Origin: Paucibacter sp. KBW04
GTDB lineage: Bacteria; Pseudomonadota; Gammaproteobacteria; Burkholderiales; Burkholderiaceae_C
Length of the DNA stretch: 64,000 nt
Assembly: GCF_003852425.1 (NCBI RefSeq)
Contig: NZ_QAJN01000001.1
Coordinates: 447,987-511,986 of the forward strand
Direction of reading: 5' to 3'
A program made the translations under genes and the position numbers. Positions 9,710 to 19,471 of the stretch are shown here, piece after piece. Each line of letters opens with the position of its first letter. Within the stretch, counting starts at the first letter, position 1. The notes beneath the pieces are model-generated. The model was not told where the DNA came from. It made no database searches and saw only the letters and a program-made list of their open reading frames with translations.

Positions 9710-10990
9710 GTGAACGAAAGCGGTATGACCCAAAGCCCGACCCCGCAGGAGGGGGCCAAGACCGGACGTTCCGCCGGCATGGGCTTCATCATGGTGGCCG
9801 TGCTGATCGACATGATTGCCATCGGTCTGATCATTCCTGTGCTGCCGCCCTTGGTGGGCACCTTCACCGCCAATCAGTCCGACCACGCCTTTTGGTACGG
9901 CGCGGTGGCCCTGGCTTTTGGTATCGCCAACTTTGTGGGCTCGCCCATCTTGGGTGCGCTGTCGGACCGCTTCGGCCGCCGGCCGGTGATGCTGATCGGC
10001 TTCTCCGGCCTGGCCCTGAGCTTTTTCGTGACCGCCATGGCCACGGCCTTGTGGATGCTGATCGCCGTGCGCCTGGTCAGCGGCGCCATGCAGGCCAATG
10101 CCTCGGTGGCCAATGCCTATGTGGCCGATATCTCCACGCCCGAGGAGCGCGCCAAGCGCTTCGGCATGCTGGGCGCGGCCTTCGGCATGGGCTTCATCCT
10201 GGGGCCGGTGATGGGTGGAATCCTGGGCGATATCAATCTGCATCTGCCCTTTTATGTGGCCGGCACCATGGCCCTGATCAACTGGTGCTACGGCTATTTC
10301 GTCCTGCCCGAATCGCTCAAGCCCGAGCATCGCCGGGCCTTTGACTGGCGCAAGGCCAACCCCCTGTCGGCGCTGAAAAAGCTCAGCAATCTGAAAGGCG
10401 TGGGCCCCCTGGTCTTCGTGATCGCATTGAGCGGCCTGGCGCAGCTGGTGCTGCAAACCAGCTGGGTGCTGTACACCAATTTCAAGTTTGGCTGGGGCCC
10501 CAAGGAGAACGGCTGGTCGCTGTTTGCGGTGGGCGTGATGTCGGTGCTGGTGCAAGGCTTTTTGCTGCCCAAGCTCTTGAAGATCTTCTCCGCCCAGCGT
10601 TTGGTGGTGCTGGGTCTGCTGTCCAGCGTCTGCACCAATTTCGTATGGGGCGCGGCCACGGAGGGCTGGATGATGTACGCCATCATCGGCTTCAATGTGC
10701 TGGGCTTCGCGGTCAGCGCAGCCATCCAGAGCTTGATCTCCAATGCGGCGGACGCCAACAACCAGGGCGAGACCATGGGCGCCGTGTCCTCGCTCAACAG
10801 CATGATGGCGGTGACCGCGCCCGTCATCGGAGCGGGCCTTTTGGGCCTGGTTTCCCACCTGCCCAAGGGCGACTGGCGCATCGGCGCACCGTTCTACTTT
10901 TGCGCGGCTCTGCAAGCAGTTTCATTGCTGTTTGCATGGCTGCACTTCAGCCGCAGCAAGGCCGCAGCCGCAGCCTCTGCCGCAGCCTGA
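9710..10990 (+). CDS. MFS exporter of the Tet (TCR) family
   Basis: Inner-membrane proton-coupled exporter of the major facilitator superfamily, about 12 membrane segments, 426 residues. The motif A loop [14 protein letters not shown] is intact between TM2 and TM3. The layout ([16 protein letters not shown] in TM1, [21 protein letters not shown] in TM4, [12 protein letters not shown] in TM5) is that of TetA-like drug exporters. Chromosomal members in Burkholderiales are rarely shown to carry tetracycline, so substrate is open. GTG 9710 has AGGAG 5 bases upstream; ATG 9686 and ATG 9725 are in-frame alternatives. It sits between guaB and guaA. Confidence 0.88.
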   Translation: MNESGMTQSPTPQEGAKTGRSAGMGFIMVAVLIDMIAIGLIIPVLPPLVGTFTANQSDHAFWYGAVALAFGIANFVGSPILGALSDRFGRRPVMLIGFSGLALSFFVTAMATALWMLIAVRLVSGAMQANASVANAYVADISTPEERAKRFGMLGAAFGMGFILGPVMGGILGDINLHLPFYVAGTMALINWCYGYFVLPESLKPEHRRAFDWRKANPLSALKKLSNLKGVGPLVFVIALSGLAQLVLQTSWVLYTNFKFGWGPKENGWSLFAVGVMSVLVQGFLLPKLLKIFSAQRLVVLGLLSSVCTNFVWGAATEGWMMYAIIGFNVLGFAVSAAIQSLISNAADANNQGETMGAVSSLNSMMAVTAPVIGAGLLGLVSHLPKGDWRIGAPFYFCAALQAVSLLFAWLHFSRSKAAAAASAAA

Positions 10991-11029
10991 ATCTGAGTCC
11001 GAATCTGAATCTAGACAAGAAGCAATACC

Positions 11030-12634
11030 ATGCATGACAAAGTCCTCATCCTCGACTTCGGCTCCCAAGTCACCCAGCTGATCGCCCGCCGCGTGCGCGA
11101 GGCCGCGGTGTTCTGCGAGATCCATCCTAACGATGTGTCGGACGACTTCATCCGCGAATTCGCCCCCAAGGCCATCATCCTGTCGGGCAGCCACGCCTCC
11201 ACCTACGAAGACCATGAACTGCGCGCGCCGCAGGCGGTCTGGGATCTGGGCGTGCCGGTGCTGGGCATTTGCTACGGCATGCAGACCATGGCGGTGCAGC
11301 TGGGCGGCAAGGTCGAATGGAGTGACCACCGTGAGTTCGGTTACGCCGAGGTGCGTGCCCACGGTCACACCAAGCTGCTGGACGGCATCCAGGACCACGC
11401 CACGCTGGAAGGCCACGGCATGCTCAAGGTCTGGATGAGCCATGGCGACAAGGTCACCGTCCTGCCCCCGGGCTTCAAGCTGATGGCCGAAACCCCCAGC
11501 TGCCCCATCGCCGGCATGGCCAATGAGGAGAAGGGCTATTACGCCGTTCAATTCCACCCCGAGGTGACGCATACCCTCAAGGGCCAGGCCATGTTGACCC
11601 GCTTTGTGCGCGACATCGCCGGTTGCAAGGGCGACTGGATCATGGGTGACTACATCGAAGAAGCCGTGGCCAAGATCCGCGAGCAAGTCGGCGATGAAGA
11701 GGTCATCCTGGGCTTGTCTGGCGGCGTCGATTCTTCCGTCGCTGCGGCCCTGATCCATCGCGCCATTGGCGACCAGCTGACCTGCGTCTTCGTTGACCAT
11801 GGCCTGCTGCGCCTGAACGAAGGCGATATGGTGATGGATATGTTTGCCGGCAAGCTGCACGCCAAGGTGATCCGCGTGGACGCGAGTGATCTCTTCCTGG
11901 GCGAGCTGGCCGGTGTCACCGACCCCGAGAAAAAGCGCAAGATCATCGGCGGCCTCTTCGTCGATGTCTTCAAGGCCGAGGCCGCCAAGCTCAAGGCGGC
12001 GAATGCCGATGCCAAGGGCGCCAAGTGGCTGGCTCAAGGCACGATCTACCCCGATGTGGTGGAGAGCGGTGGCACCAAGACCAAGAAGGCCACCACCATC
12101 AAGAGCCACCACAACGTCGGTGGCCTGCCCGAGCAGCTGGGTCTGAAGCTGCTGGAGCCGCTGCGCGAGCTGTTCAAGGACGAGGTGCGCGCCCTGGGCG
12201 TGGCCCTGGGCCTGCCGGCCGATATGGTCTACCGTCACCCCTTCCCCGGCCCGGGTCTGGGCGTGCGTATCTTGGGCGAGGTGAAGAAGGAGTACGCCGA
12301 CTTGCTGCGCCGTGCCGACGCCATCTTCATCGAAGAGCTGCGCGGCTGGAAGGACGAAGCCACGGGCAAGAACTGGTACGAGCTGACCAGCCAGGCATTC
12401 ACCGTCTTCCTGCCGGTCAAGAGCGTGGGCGTGATGGGCGACGGCCGCACCTACGATTACGTCGTGGCTTTGCGCGCCGTGCAGACCAGCGACTTCATGA
12501 CGGCCGACTGGGCCGAACTGCCCTACGGCCTGCTGCGCAAGGTCTCGGGCCGCATCATCAACGAGGTGCGTGGCATCAACCGTGTGACCTACGACGTCTC
12601 GACCAAGCCGCCGGCGACCATCGAGTGGGAATGA
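11030..12634 (+). CDS. guaA: GMP synthase (glutamine-hydrolysing)
   Basis: Amidates XMP to GMP using glutamine and ATP. 534 residues. N-terminal class I glutamine amidotransferase domain with nucleophile Cys81 in GICYGMQTM and the His-Glu pair in [11 protein letters not shown]-pyrophosphatase domain with the P-loop [12 protein letters not shown]-terminal dimerisation domain ending in the family signature [17 protein letters not shown]. It completes the guanine nucleotide route with guaB. A terminator follows. Confidence 0.98.
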   Translation: MHDKVLILDFGSQVTQLIARRVREAAVFCEIHPNDVSDDFIREFAPKAIILSGSHASTYEDHELRAPQAVWDLGVPVLGICYGMQTMAVQLGGKVEWSDHREFGYAEVRAHGHTKLLDGIQDHATLEGHGMLKVWMSHGDKVTVLPPGFKLMAETPSCPIAGMANEEKGYYAVQFHPEVTHTLKGQAMLTRFVRDIAGCKGDWIMGDYIEEAVAKIREQVGDEEVILGLSGGVDSSVAAALIHRAIGDQLTCVFVDHGLLRLNEGDMVMDMFAGKLHAKVIRVDASDLFLGELAGVTDPEKKRKIIGGLFVDVFKAEAAKLKAANADAKGAKWLAQGTIYPDVVESGGTKTKKATTIKSHHNVGGLPEQLGLKLLEPLRELFKDEVRALGVALGLPADMVYRHPFPGPGLGVRILGEVKKEYADLLRRADAIFIEELRGWKDEATGKNWYELTSQAFTVFLPVKSVGVMGDGRTYDYVVALRAVQTSDFMTADWAELPYGLLRKVSGRIINEVRGINRVTYDVSTKPPATIEWE

Positions 12635-12687
12635 TGAGTCCTCAGCGCGGCGGGCTTGATTAAGCCTGGGCCTGCGGTGCTAAGGTC

Positions 12688-12715
12688 AAAGGCAGCTTCA
12701 GAGCTGCCTTTTTTT
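12688..12715 (+). terminator. Terminator after guaA
   Basis: AAAGGCAGCT / AGCTGCCTTT arms around a 4-base loop, with a seven-T run. Confidence 0.92.
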
Positions 12716-12824
12716 GTTTTTCGCCCCAGCTTTGTCGGCGGAGCGGAGAAGCAGTGCCGAGGACCTGACTCCGTATTTGCCCTGATTCCCCGCACGGTGC
12801 TTGCTACACTGTGGCGGCCCCACC

Positions 12825-13436
12825 ATGTCAGACATCTGTTTACCCACCCCAGTACCCGCCAGCGCGGCCGATGAATACGCCATGCGCATCGCGCTGGACC
12901 AGGCGCACAACGCCTGGCTGGCCGGCGAGGTGCCGGTGGGCGCCGTCATCATGCGGGCCGGCCAGGTGATCGCCACCGGCTACAACCGCCCCATCACCAC
13001 CCATGACCCCACGGCGCATGCCGAGGTGGTGGCCCTGCGCCATGCCGCCAGCCTGCTGGGTAACTACCGCCTGCCGGAGTGCGAACTCTTCGTCACGCTG
13101 GAGCCCTGTGCCATGTGTGCCATGGCCATGATGCATGCACGGCTCAAGCGGGTGGTGTTTGCGGCCACCGATCCCAAGACCGGTGTGGCCGGCTCGGTGC
13201 TCAATCTTTTTGACCAGCCCCAGCTCAATCACCACACCTGTGTTTCCGGCGGCGTGCTGGCCGAGGCTTCGGCCAAACTCCTGCGCGAATTTTTTGCCCA
13301 GCGGCGCGAAGCAGCGCGGCAGCGGCGGGCCGCAGCGCGTGCTTTGGAAGCGGGCGAAGCGCCCGTCATTCCGACCGGCGACGCCACCCATCTCGACACC
13401 GACCTCAAGGAGTTTCAGCCTTCCCCCGAACGCTGA
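12825..13436 (+). CDS. tadA: tRNA-specific adenosine deaminase TadA
   Basis: Deaminates the wobble adenosine of tRNA-Arg(ACG) to inosine. 203 residues, longer than the roughly 165 of E. coli because of a tail rich in Arg, Ala and Glu after residue 150. Zinc and catalytic motifs are complete: HAE in TAHAEVVALRHAA and PCAMCAMAMMHA. The usual N-terminal MRIALDQAHNAWLAGEVPVGAV is present. ATG 12825 follows a TACACT box at 12805-12810, so the transcript may have a very short leader. Confidence 0.95.
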   Translation: MSDICLPTPVPASAADEYAMRIALDQAHNAWLAGEVPVGAVIMRAGQVIATGYNRPITTHDPTAHAEVVALRHAASLLGNYRLPECELFVTLEPCAMCAMAMMHARLKRVVFAATDPKTGVAGSVLNLFDQPQLNHHTCVSGGVLAEASAKLLREFFAQRREAARQRRAAARALEAGEAPVIPTGDATHLDTDLKEFQPSPER

Positions 13437-13498
13437 GGCCAGGGCCGGCCCTTCCCCACTTCTACAGGCAAGACCTGACCCCAGGCTTGAGAACCCCC

Positions 13499-14482
13499 AT
13501 GAGCAGCACCTCTTTGACGATCTTCTCCCCCGCCGGTGCGGTGCCCAAGCCGGCTTCGCTCAAGCGCGCCGTCAAACGCCTGGGCAAGCTAGGCTTTGAC
13601 GTCAGTCTGGACGAGGCCGTGCTGGAAAAGCATCAGCGCTTCGCCGGTGATGACGAAACCCGCCTGGCCGCCTTGCACCGGGTGGCCGCAGCCGCGCCCA
13701 GCGTGGCCCTGGCCAGCCGTGGCGGCTACGGTATGACGCGCTTGCTGGACCGCATCGACTGGGCCCAGCTGGCCAAGAGCGTGGAGCAGGGCACCCGCTG
13801 GGTGGGCCTGAGCGATCTCACCTCCCTGCATCTGGGTCTGCTGGCGCACGGCAAGGCGCAGAGCTGGGCTGGCCCCATGGCCTGCGGCGACTTCGGCCGC
13901 AGCGAGAAAGAAGGCGGCGTCGATGATGTGACCCAGGACTGCTTTGTCGAGGCCATGAATGGCATGCTGGAAGCCGTGGGCTTTCGCTGTGAAAAGGGCT
14001 TTGATGGCCTGGAGGCACGCGGCACCTTGTGGGGCGGCAATCTGACCGTGCTCAACTCGCTGCTGGGCACCAAGCATCTGCCTAAGATCAAGGGCGGCGT
14101 GCTGTTTTTGGAAGACATCAACGAGCACCCCTATCGCGTCGAGCGTCAGCTCTTGCAACTGGCGCAAGCCGGCATTTTGGATGCTCAAAAGGCCATCGTG
14201 CTGGGCGACTTCAGCGGCTGGCGCAAGCAGCCCAATGACCGCGGCTACGACCTGAAGGCGGCTATCGCCGCGCTGCGGGCTCACACCAAGACGCCGGTCT
14301 TGACCGGCCTGCCTTTCGGCCATGTGGATACCAAGGTCAGCCTGCCGGTGGGCGCCACCGTGGAGTTGTTTGTGCAGGGCCGCGATGTGCTGATGGGCTG
14401 GCAGAACGACCCCAAGCTGCAACACCATCATGCCCATGTGCATGCCGAAGGAGAGGCTTGCATGGGCGATCACACGCATTGA
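13499..14482 (+). CDS. ldcA: LD-carboxypeptidase, S66 family
   Basis: Serine peptidase that trims the terminal D-Ala from murein tetrapeptides during cytoplasmic cell-wall recycling. 327 residues, normal length. The nucleophile serine is in SRGGYGMTRLLD, the family hallmark. The glutamate and GDFSGW segments and the C-terminal LPFGHVDTKVSLPVGA (catalytic His) follow. The C-terminus is His-rich (LQHHHAHVHAEGE...GDHTH), unusual for LdcA and possibly metal-binding. No signal peptide. It starts 62 bases after tadA and may be cotranscribed. Confidence 0.92.
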   Translation: MSSTSLTIFSPAGAVPKPASLKRAVKRLGKLGFDVSLDEAVLEKHQRFAGDDETRLAALHRVAAAAPSVALASRGGYGMTRLLDRIDWAQLAKSVEQGTRWVGLSDLTSLHLGLLAHGKAQSWAGPMACGDFGRSEKEGGVDDVTQDCFVEAMNGMLEAVGFRCEKGFDGLEARGTLWGGNLTVLNSLLGTKHLPKIKGGVLFLEDINEHPYRVERQLLQLAQAGILDAQKAIVLGDFSGWRKQPNDRGYDLKAAIAALRAHTKTPVLTGLPFGHVDTKVSLPVGATVELFVQGRDVLMGWQNDPKLQHHHAHVHAEGEACMGDHTH

Positions 14483-14546
14483 TGCGCGCGCCACTGCCGC
14501 AAAGATTGAGCTGAACCCACGTCCATCCTGACTTTCCTCATAGTGT

Positions 14547-14570
14547 GGCCGCGAGCGCGGCCGCTATGAT
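14547..14570 (+). promoter_or_regulatory. Inverted repeat and -10 box before the peptide ABC operon
   Basis: GGCCGCG-AG-CGCGGCC (14547-14562) is a perfect 7-bp inverted repeat ending 2 bases before TATGAT (14565-14570), a fair -10 box. The repeat would occupy the spacer of the promoter, a usual place for a repressor. No convincing -35 is visible. Confidence 0.4.
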
Positions 14571-14670
14571 GAAGTACCAGCCTTCGGATTCCCGGCCTCG
14601 CGCCGCGCGAATCAGGAGGCTTTCCATTTTTGGGCCGGGTGTGCGTGCTTAGACGCCAGGCCTTGCTGCG

Positions 14671-16971
14671 GTGCGTGAAGGGGCTTGTGTGCGGTGTCTC
14701 GCTGAGAGTGCGGGTTGGGGGCGTGTCTCCAGAGTTGGGCTCCGGGGCCGTATCGGCGCAGGCATGGGTCTGGTGCTGGCCTGGCTGCTGGCGGGCTGCA
14801 ATAACAGCCCCTATCCCCTGGGTGCCGAGAAGGAAAACACCCTTTATATGGCCTTCCAGGAGCGCTCGCCGCGCTATCTGGATCCGACCGCCTCCTACAC
14901 CGCGCCCGAGGCGGTCTACGCCTACCAGATCTATGAGCCGCCCTATGGCTACCACTATCTAAAGCGGCCTTATGAGTTGATCCCGCGTGCCGCCCAAGGC
15001 CTGGCTCAACCCTATTACCTGGACGCAAGCGGTCAGCGCCTGCCGCAAGATGCGCCGGCCGAGAAGATCGCGCAAAGCGTTTACGAACTGCAGATCAAGC
15101 CGGGCCTGAAGTATTCCCCCCATCCGGCCTTTGCCACCGATGCGCAGGGCCGCTTGCTCTACCACTCGCTCAGCCGCGCCGAGCTGGGCGACAAGCGCTC
15201 GCCCTGGGACTTTGCCCAGAAGGGCACGCGTGAGTTGCTGGCCGAGGACTTTGTTTACGCCCTCAAGCGCCAGGCCACGCCGCGGGTGGAAGCGCCTTTG
15301 TTCGCGCTGTTCTCCGAGCATGTGTTGGGCTTGAAAGAGTATGGGCGCTTGATTCAGGCCGAGAACGCCAAGCTGGTCAAGGGCATGGCCGAGTCGGCCG
15401 GTGATAAACCTTTTCTGGACTTTCGCCGTTGGCCTCTGGCCGGTGCCGAGTCCGTGGGCAAATACGGTTTGCGCATACGCATCAAGGGCAAGTACCCGCA
15501 GTGGCGCTATTGGATGGCCAGCACTTTCTTGGCCCCCGTGCCCTGGGAGGTGGATGCCTTTTACGCGCAGAAGGGCATGAACGAGAACGGTCTATCCTGG
15601 AACCAGTGGCCGGTGGGCACTGGGCCTTACATGATGACGGAGTACAGCCAGGACCGCCGCCATGTGATGACGCGCAATCCGAACTACCGTGTCGATACCT
15701 ATCCCTGCGAGGGTTCGCCCGGCGATGCCGAGGCGGGCTTGCTGAAGGACTGTGGCAAGCGCCTGCCCTTCATCGACAAGATCGTGGCCACCTCGGTGAA
15801 AGAGGTCGTGCCCATCAAGGAGATGTTCAAGCAAGGCTATCTTGATCTGCCCGAGATGGACCGCGCCGACTGGGGCGTGGACTTTATGGTGGACAAGAAC
15901 GACTCGGCCGAGGTGAGTCGCAATTTCGAAGAGCGCGGCTACAAGTTCCCGATGACGGTGGACATCACCAACTGGTATTTGGGCTTCAACTGGCTGGACC
16001 CGGTGCTGGGCCGGGGCGATACGCCCGAGCAGCAGCGGCGCAATCGTGCCTTGCGCCAGGCCCTGTCCATCGCCATCGATTGGGAGGAGGGCTATGGCCG
16101 CATCTTCCGACACAAGGGTGGGGACGCCGCCCACGGCCCGGTGCCGCCCGGCGTGTTCGGCTCGCGTGAAAACCAATTGGGCCAGCCCGGGGCGCATAAC
16201 CCGGTGACGCACAAGCTGGTGAACGGCAAGGTGGTGAGGCGCTCCATCGAGGAGGCGCGCGCCTTGATGGTCGCGGCCGGCTACCCTGAGGGACGCGACG
16301 CCAAGACCGGCAAGCCGCTGGTCTTGAACTTCGACTACATGCGCACCATCACGCCCGAGACCAAGGCCGAGAACGACTGGATGATCAAGCAGTTCGCCAA
16401 GCTGGGAGTGCAGCTGGAGGTGCGGGCCACCGACTACAACCAGTTCCAAGAAAAGGTGCTCAAGGGCAAGCACCAGGTCTTTTGGTGGGGCTGGTTTGCC
16501 GACTACCCGGATGCGGAGAATTTCTTGTTCTTGCTCTACGGACCGAACAGCAAGTCCAAGCATGAGGGCGAGAACACCGCCAATTACGAGAACCCGGAGT
16601 TCGACCGCCGCTACCGCCAGCTGCAGACCCTGGAAGACGGGCCCGAGAAACAAAAGCTGATGGACGAGATGCTGGCCTTGGTGCGCGAGGATGCGCCCTG
16701 GGCTTTTGGCTATTGGTCTTACTCAGGCTTGGCATTTCAAAGCTGGCTCTACAACGGCAAGCCCGGCGTGGTGGTGCGCGACCCGGCCCGCTATCTGCGC
16801 CTGGACCCAGCCCAGCGTGCCGCCAAGATCGCGCAATGGAATCACCCGCTGTGGTGGCCGCTGGGCGTGCTGCTCTTGGGTGTGGCAGCGGTGCTGTGGG
16901 TGACGCGGCGCAGTTTTCAGAAGCGCGAGTTGGCAGCTGCACCCGGTTACCAAAGGGCTGATGAATGTTGA
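14671..16971 (+). CDS. Peptide-type ABC transporter substrate-binding lipoprotein
   Basis: Solute-binding protein of the SBP_bac_5 (oligopeptide/nickel) family, up to 766 residues against about 540 for OppA. A lipobox is clear (LAWLLAGC, lipidated Cys about residue 43), so the mature protein sits on a membrane lipid. The start is unsure: GTG 14671 or 14689 supply basic residues before the hydrophobic stretch; ATG 14764 would leave none. Family segments include WRYWMASTFLAPVPWE, GTGPYMMTEY and FWWGWFADYPDAENF. It then ends in a second hydrophobic helix (PLGVLLLGVAAVLWV) and basic tail, an extra anchor not usual for the family. It overlaps the permease by 7 bases. Confidence 0.88.
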   Translation: MREGACVRCLAESAGWGRVSRVGLRGRIGAGMGLVLAWLLAGCNNSPYPLGAEKENTLYMAFQERSPRYLDPTASYTAPEAVYAYQIYEPPYGYHYLKRPYELIPRAAQGLAQPYYLDASGQRLPQDAPAEKIAQSVYELQIKPGLKYSPHPAFATDAQGRLLYHSLSRAELGDKRSPWDFAQKGTRELLAEDFVYALKRQATPRVEAPLFALFSEHVLGLKEYGRLIQAENAKLVKGMAESAGDKPFLDFRRWPLAGAESVGKYGLRIRIKGKYPQWRYWMASTFLAPVPWEVDAFYAQKGMNENGLSWNQWPVGTGPYMMTEYSQDRRHVMTRNPNYRVDTYPCEGSPGDAEAGLLKDCGKRLPFIDKIVATSVKEVVPIKEMFKQGYLDLPEMDRADWGVDFMVDKNDSAEVSRNFEERGYKFPMTVDITNWYLGFNWLDPVLGRGDTPEQQRRNRALRQALSIAIDWEEGYGRIFRHKGGDAAHGPVPPGVFGSRENQLGQPGAHNPVTHKLVNGKVVRRSIEEARALMVAAGYPEGRDAKTGKPLVLNFDYMRTITPETKAENDWMIKQFAKLGVQLEVRATDYNQFQEKVLKGKHQVFWWGWFADYPDAENFLFLLYGPNSKSKHEGENTANYENPEFDRRYRQLQTLEDGPEKQKLMDEMLALVREDAPWAFGYWSYSGLAFQSWLYNGKPGVVVRDPARYLRLDPAQRAAKIAQWNHPLWWPLGVLLLGVAAVLWVTRRSFQKRELAAAPGYQRADEC

Positions 16972-17948
16972 GTTATGTTTTGCGCCGCTTTGGCTACGGT
17001 GTGTTGGTGCTGATTGGCGTCAATCTCTTCACCTTCTTTCTCTTCTTCTCGGTCAATACGCCGGACGATATGGCGCGCCTGAATATCGGCGGCAAGCGGG
17101 TCAGTCAGGAGCAGATCGAGAAGTGGAAGGTCGAGCGCGGCTATGACAAGCCGCTGTATTGGGACGCCACGCAAGCAGGCAGCGCCAAGCTGACTCACAC
17201 GATTTTGTGGGAGCGCTCGGCCAGCCTGATGCTGTGGGACTTTGGCCGCTCGGACGCGCGCCAGGCCGTCAATATCGGCCACGAGATCAAGACCCGCATG
17301 GGCGTGAGCCTGCAGCTGGCCCTGCCGCTCTTCATCCTGCAAATCATCGTCAGCGTGGCCTTTGCCTTGCTGCTGGTGTTTTTCAGAAACACCGCCATCG
17401 ACTTTTGGGGCGTAGTGCTGTGTGTGCTGATGCTGTCCATCTCCAGCCTCTTCTACATCATCGTCGGTCAGTATTTCTTCTCGCGTGTGCTGCGTCTGGT
17501 GCCCATCAACGGCTATGCGCCGGGCCTGGACGCGATCAAGTTTCTGGCCTTGCCGATATTGCTGTCGCTGCTGTCGCGCCTCGGCGGTGAGGCACGCCTC
17601 TACCGCGCCATGTTCCTGGAAGAGATTGCCAAGGACTATGTGCGCACCGCCCGCGCCAAGGGTCTGAGCGAGCTGATCGTGCTGTTCCGCCATGTGCTGC
17701 GCAATGCCTTGATTCCCATCATCACCAGCGCCGGCAGCTATCTGCCCTATGTCTTTCTGGGCAGCCTGGTGTTTGAGAGCTTCTTCGGCATCCCGGGCTT
17801 GGGCGCCTTCATCATCGATGCCATTGCGGGCCAGGACTTCGCCATCGTGCGCAGCATGGTGTTCCTGGGCGCCGTGCTTTACATCGCCAGCAATGCGCTG
17901 ATCGACATCGCGTACACCTGGGCCGACCCCCGCGTGCGCCTGAGCTAG
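16965..17948 (+). CDS. ABC transporter permease, OppB/DppB-like
   Basis: Inner-membrane permease of the peptide importer, 327 residues, normal length. N-terminal TM1 MLSYVLRRFGYGVLVLIGVNLFTFFLFF is typical of OppB. The EAA loop, which docks on the ATPase, lies in the second half (YVRTARAKGLSE, followed by HVLRNALIPIITS). It ends with the usual SLVFESFFGIPGLGAFI. It overlaps the binding protein by 7 bases, so translational coupling is likely. Confidence 0.92.
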   Translation: MLSYVLRRFGYGVLVLIGVNLFTFFLFFSVNTPDDMARLNIGGKRVSQEQIEKWKVERGYDKPLYWDATQAGSAKLTHTILWERSASLMLWDFGRSDARQAVNIGHEIKTRMGVSLQLALPLFILQIIVSVAFALLLVFFRNTAIDFWGVVLCVLMLSISSLFYIIVGQYFFSRVLRLVPINGYAPGLDAIKFLALPILLSLLSRLGGEARLYRAMFLEEIAKDYVRTARAKGLSELIVLFRHVLRNALIPIITSAGSYLPYVFLGSLVFESFFGIPGLGAFIIDAIAGQDFAIVRSMVFLGAVLYIASNALIDIAYTWADPRVRLS

Positions 17949-17961
17949 GACTTTGCAGACC

Positions 17962-19470
17962 ATGGACTTCAAATTCGTTCTGCTCTGGACCGATGCCGCC
18001 TTGTGGCTGATGGTCTTCGCCCTGTTTGCCTACGGCCTGCGCATACGCGGCCATGCGGCCTTGCGCGCCACCTGGCAACGCGTCTTGCGCGACCCGGTGG
18101 CGGCCAGCTCGGGCGTGGTGCTGTGCTTCTTTCTGCTGCTGACGATGTTGGACAGCGTGCACTTCCGCGCGCGCCTGGATGACGTGCCCCATGCTCAGCT
18201 GAGTGGCGAGGCAGGGCAGGGCGGGGCGTCTTACGACACCCGCACCCGTTCCTTATTGGATCTCTTGTTGGCCCGGCAGATCGCCATGCGCGAGACCAGT
18301 TACTCCCAGCCCTTGGCCTATCTGGGCTTCAACAAGGCGGTGTTGGGGGCGGCGGGTGATGTGGACCCGGCCCTGGCCGAGTCCGCTGGCATGCGGCGCG
18401 ACTACCCGCGCCTGCAATTCGGCGGCGCGCATCTGCAAGACCCGCAGCGGCAGTGGTTGGGTGATGTCTTGGGGCGAACGGCACTTGGCCTGGGCGCGGG
18501 CCTGGGCTTTTTCCTGTGCTTATTCCTGGCCGGCGCGGCATGCCTGGCCCGCTCGCACGGCGGCTTTACCCAGGCCTTGAAGGACCTGAGCTCGGACCGC
18601 ACACACTACCCCTGGAGGGCCGTCTTGCTGACCCTGGGCGTGATGGCCTTGTTGATGGGCCCGGTGCTGATGCTGATGCCCCATTACCACGTCTTCGGCA
18701 CCGATCGCACCGGCAACGATGTGCTGGTGCAGGCGCTCAAAAGCATACGCACGGCCTTTGTCATCGGCGCTTTGTCCACCCTGGCAACCTTGCCCTTCGC
18801 CGTCTGCTTGGGCGTGCTGGCCGGCTACTTCCGTGGCTGGGTGGACGAGCTGATCCAGTACCTCTACACCACGCTGACCTCGGTGCCCAATGTGCTCTTG
18901 ATCGCCGCCTGTGTGTTGATGGTGCAGGTGTTTCTGGACACCCACCCCGAGGCCTATGAGACCGGTGCGGAGCGGGCCGATTTAAAGATGTTTCTGCTTT
19001 GCCTGATTTTGGGTCTGACCGGCTGGGCCGGCCTATGCCGCCTGGTGCGGGGCGAGACGCTCAAGCTGCGCGAGCTGGACTATGTGCAGGCCGCCACTGC
19101 TTTTGGCGTCAGCCACACGCGCATCATGGCCCGCCACATCGTGCCCAATGTGATGCACCTTGTCTTGATCAGCGTGGTGCTGAGCTTCTCGGAGTTGATT
19201 CTTTATGAAGCCGTGCTGACATACGTGGGCGTGGGGGTGGATCCGACCATGAACAGCTTTGGCGGCATGATCAATCTGGCCCGCAACGAGATGTCGCGCG
19301 ACCCGCTGGTGTGGTGGAGTTTTGCGGCCGCCTTCGGTTTCATGGTGACCCTGGTGCTGGCCGCCAACCTCTTTGCCGACGGCGTGCGCGACGCCTTCGA
19401 CCCGCGCGCCCGGCAGTTGCGCCCGCGCGTGCTCGGCCTGGCCAAGAAAACAGCAGCGACTGGCGCTTGA
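17962..19470 (+). CDS. ABC transporter permease, OppC/DppC-like, enlarged
   Basis: Second permease of the importer. OppC/DppC proteins are about 300 residues; this one has 502. The conserved half is C-terminal: FGTDRTGNDVLVQALKSIRTAF, then the EAA loop YVQAATAFGVSHTRIMARHIVPN. The first ~210 residues carry about three additional hydrophobic segments and a soluble stretch with no clear counterpart in DppC. ATG 17962 has an AGGA site 10 bases upstream; TTG 17953 is an alternative. It sits 13 bases after the first permease and 1 base before the ATPase gene. Confidence 0.88.
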   Translation: MDFKFVLLWTDAALWLMVFALFAYGLRIRGHAALRATWQRVLRDPVAASSGVVLCFFLLLTMLDSVHFRARLDDVPHAQLSGEAGQGGASYDTRTRSLLDLLLARQIAMRETSYSQPLAYLGFNKAVLGAAGDVDPALAESAGMRRDYPRLQFGGAHLQDPQRQWLGDVLGRTALGLGAGLGFFLCLFLAGAACLARSHGGFTQALKDLSSDRTHYPWRAVLLTLGVMALLMGPVLMLMPHYHVFGTDRTGNDVLVQALKSIRTAFVIGALSTLATLPFAVCLGVLAGYFRGWVDELIQYLYTTLTSVPNVLLIAACVLMVQVFLDTHPEAYETGAERADLKMFLLCLILGLTGWAGLCRLVRGETLKLRELDYVQAATAFGVSHTRIMARHIVPNVMHLVLISVVLSFSELILYEAVLTYVGVGVDPTMNSFGGMINLARNEMSRDPLVWWSFAAAFGFMVTLVLAANLFADGVRDAFDPRARQLRPRVLGLAKKTAATGA

Positions 19471-19471
19471 T

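Noticed and set aside
9710-10990. Acquired tetracycline-resistance gene
   Set aside because: Composition matches the neighbours, there is no tetR and no mobile element; chromosomal Tet-type exporters are common with other substrates.
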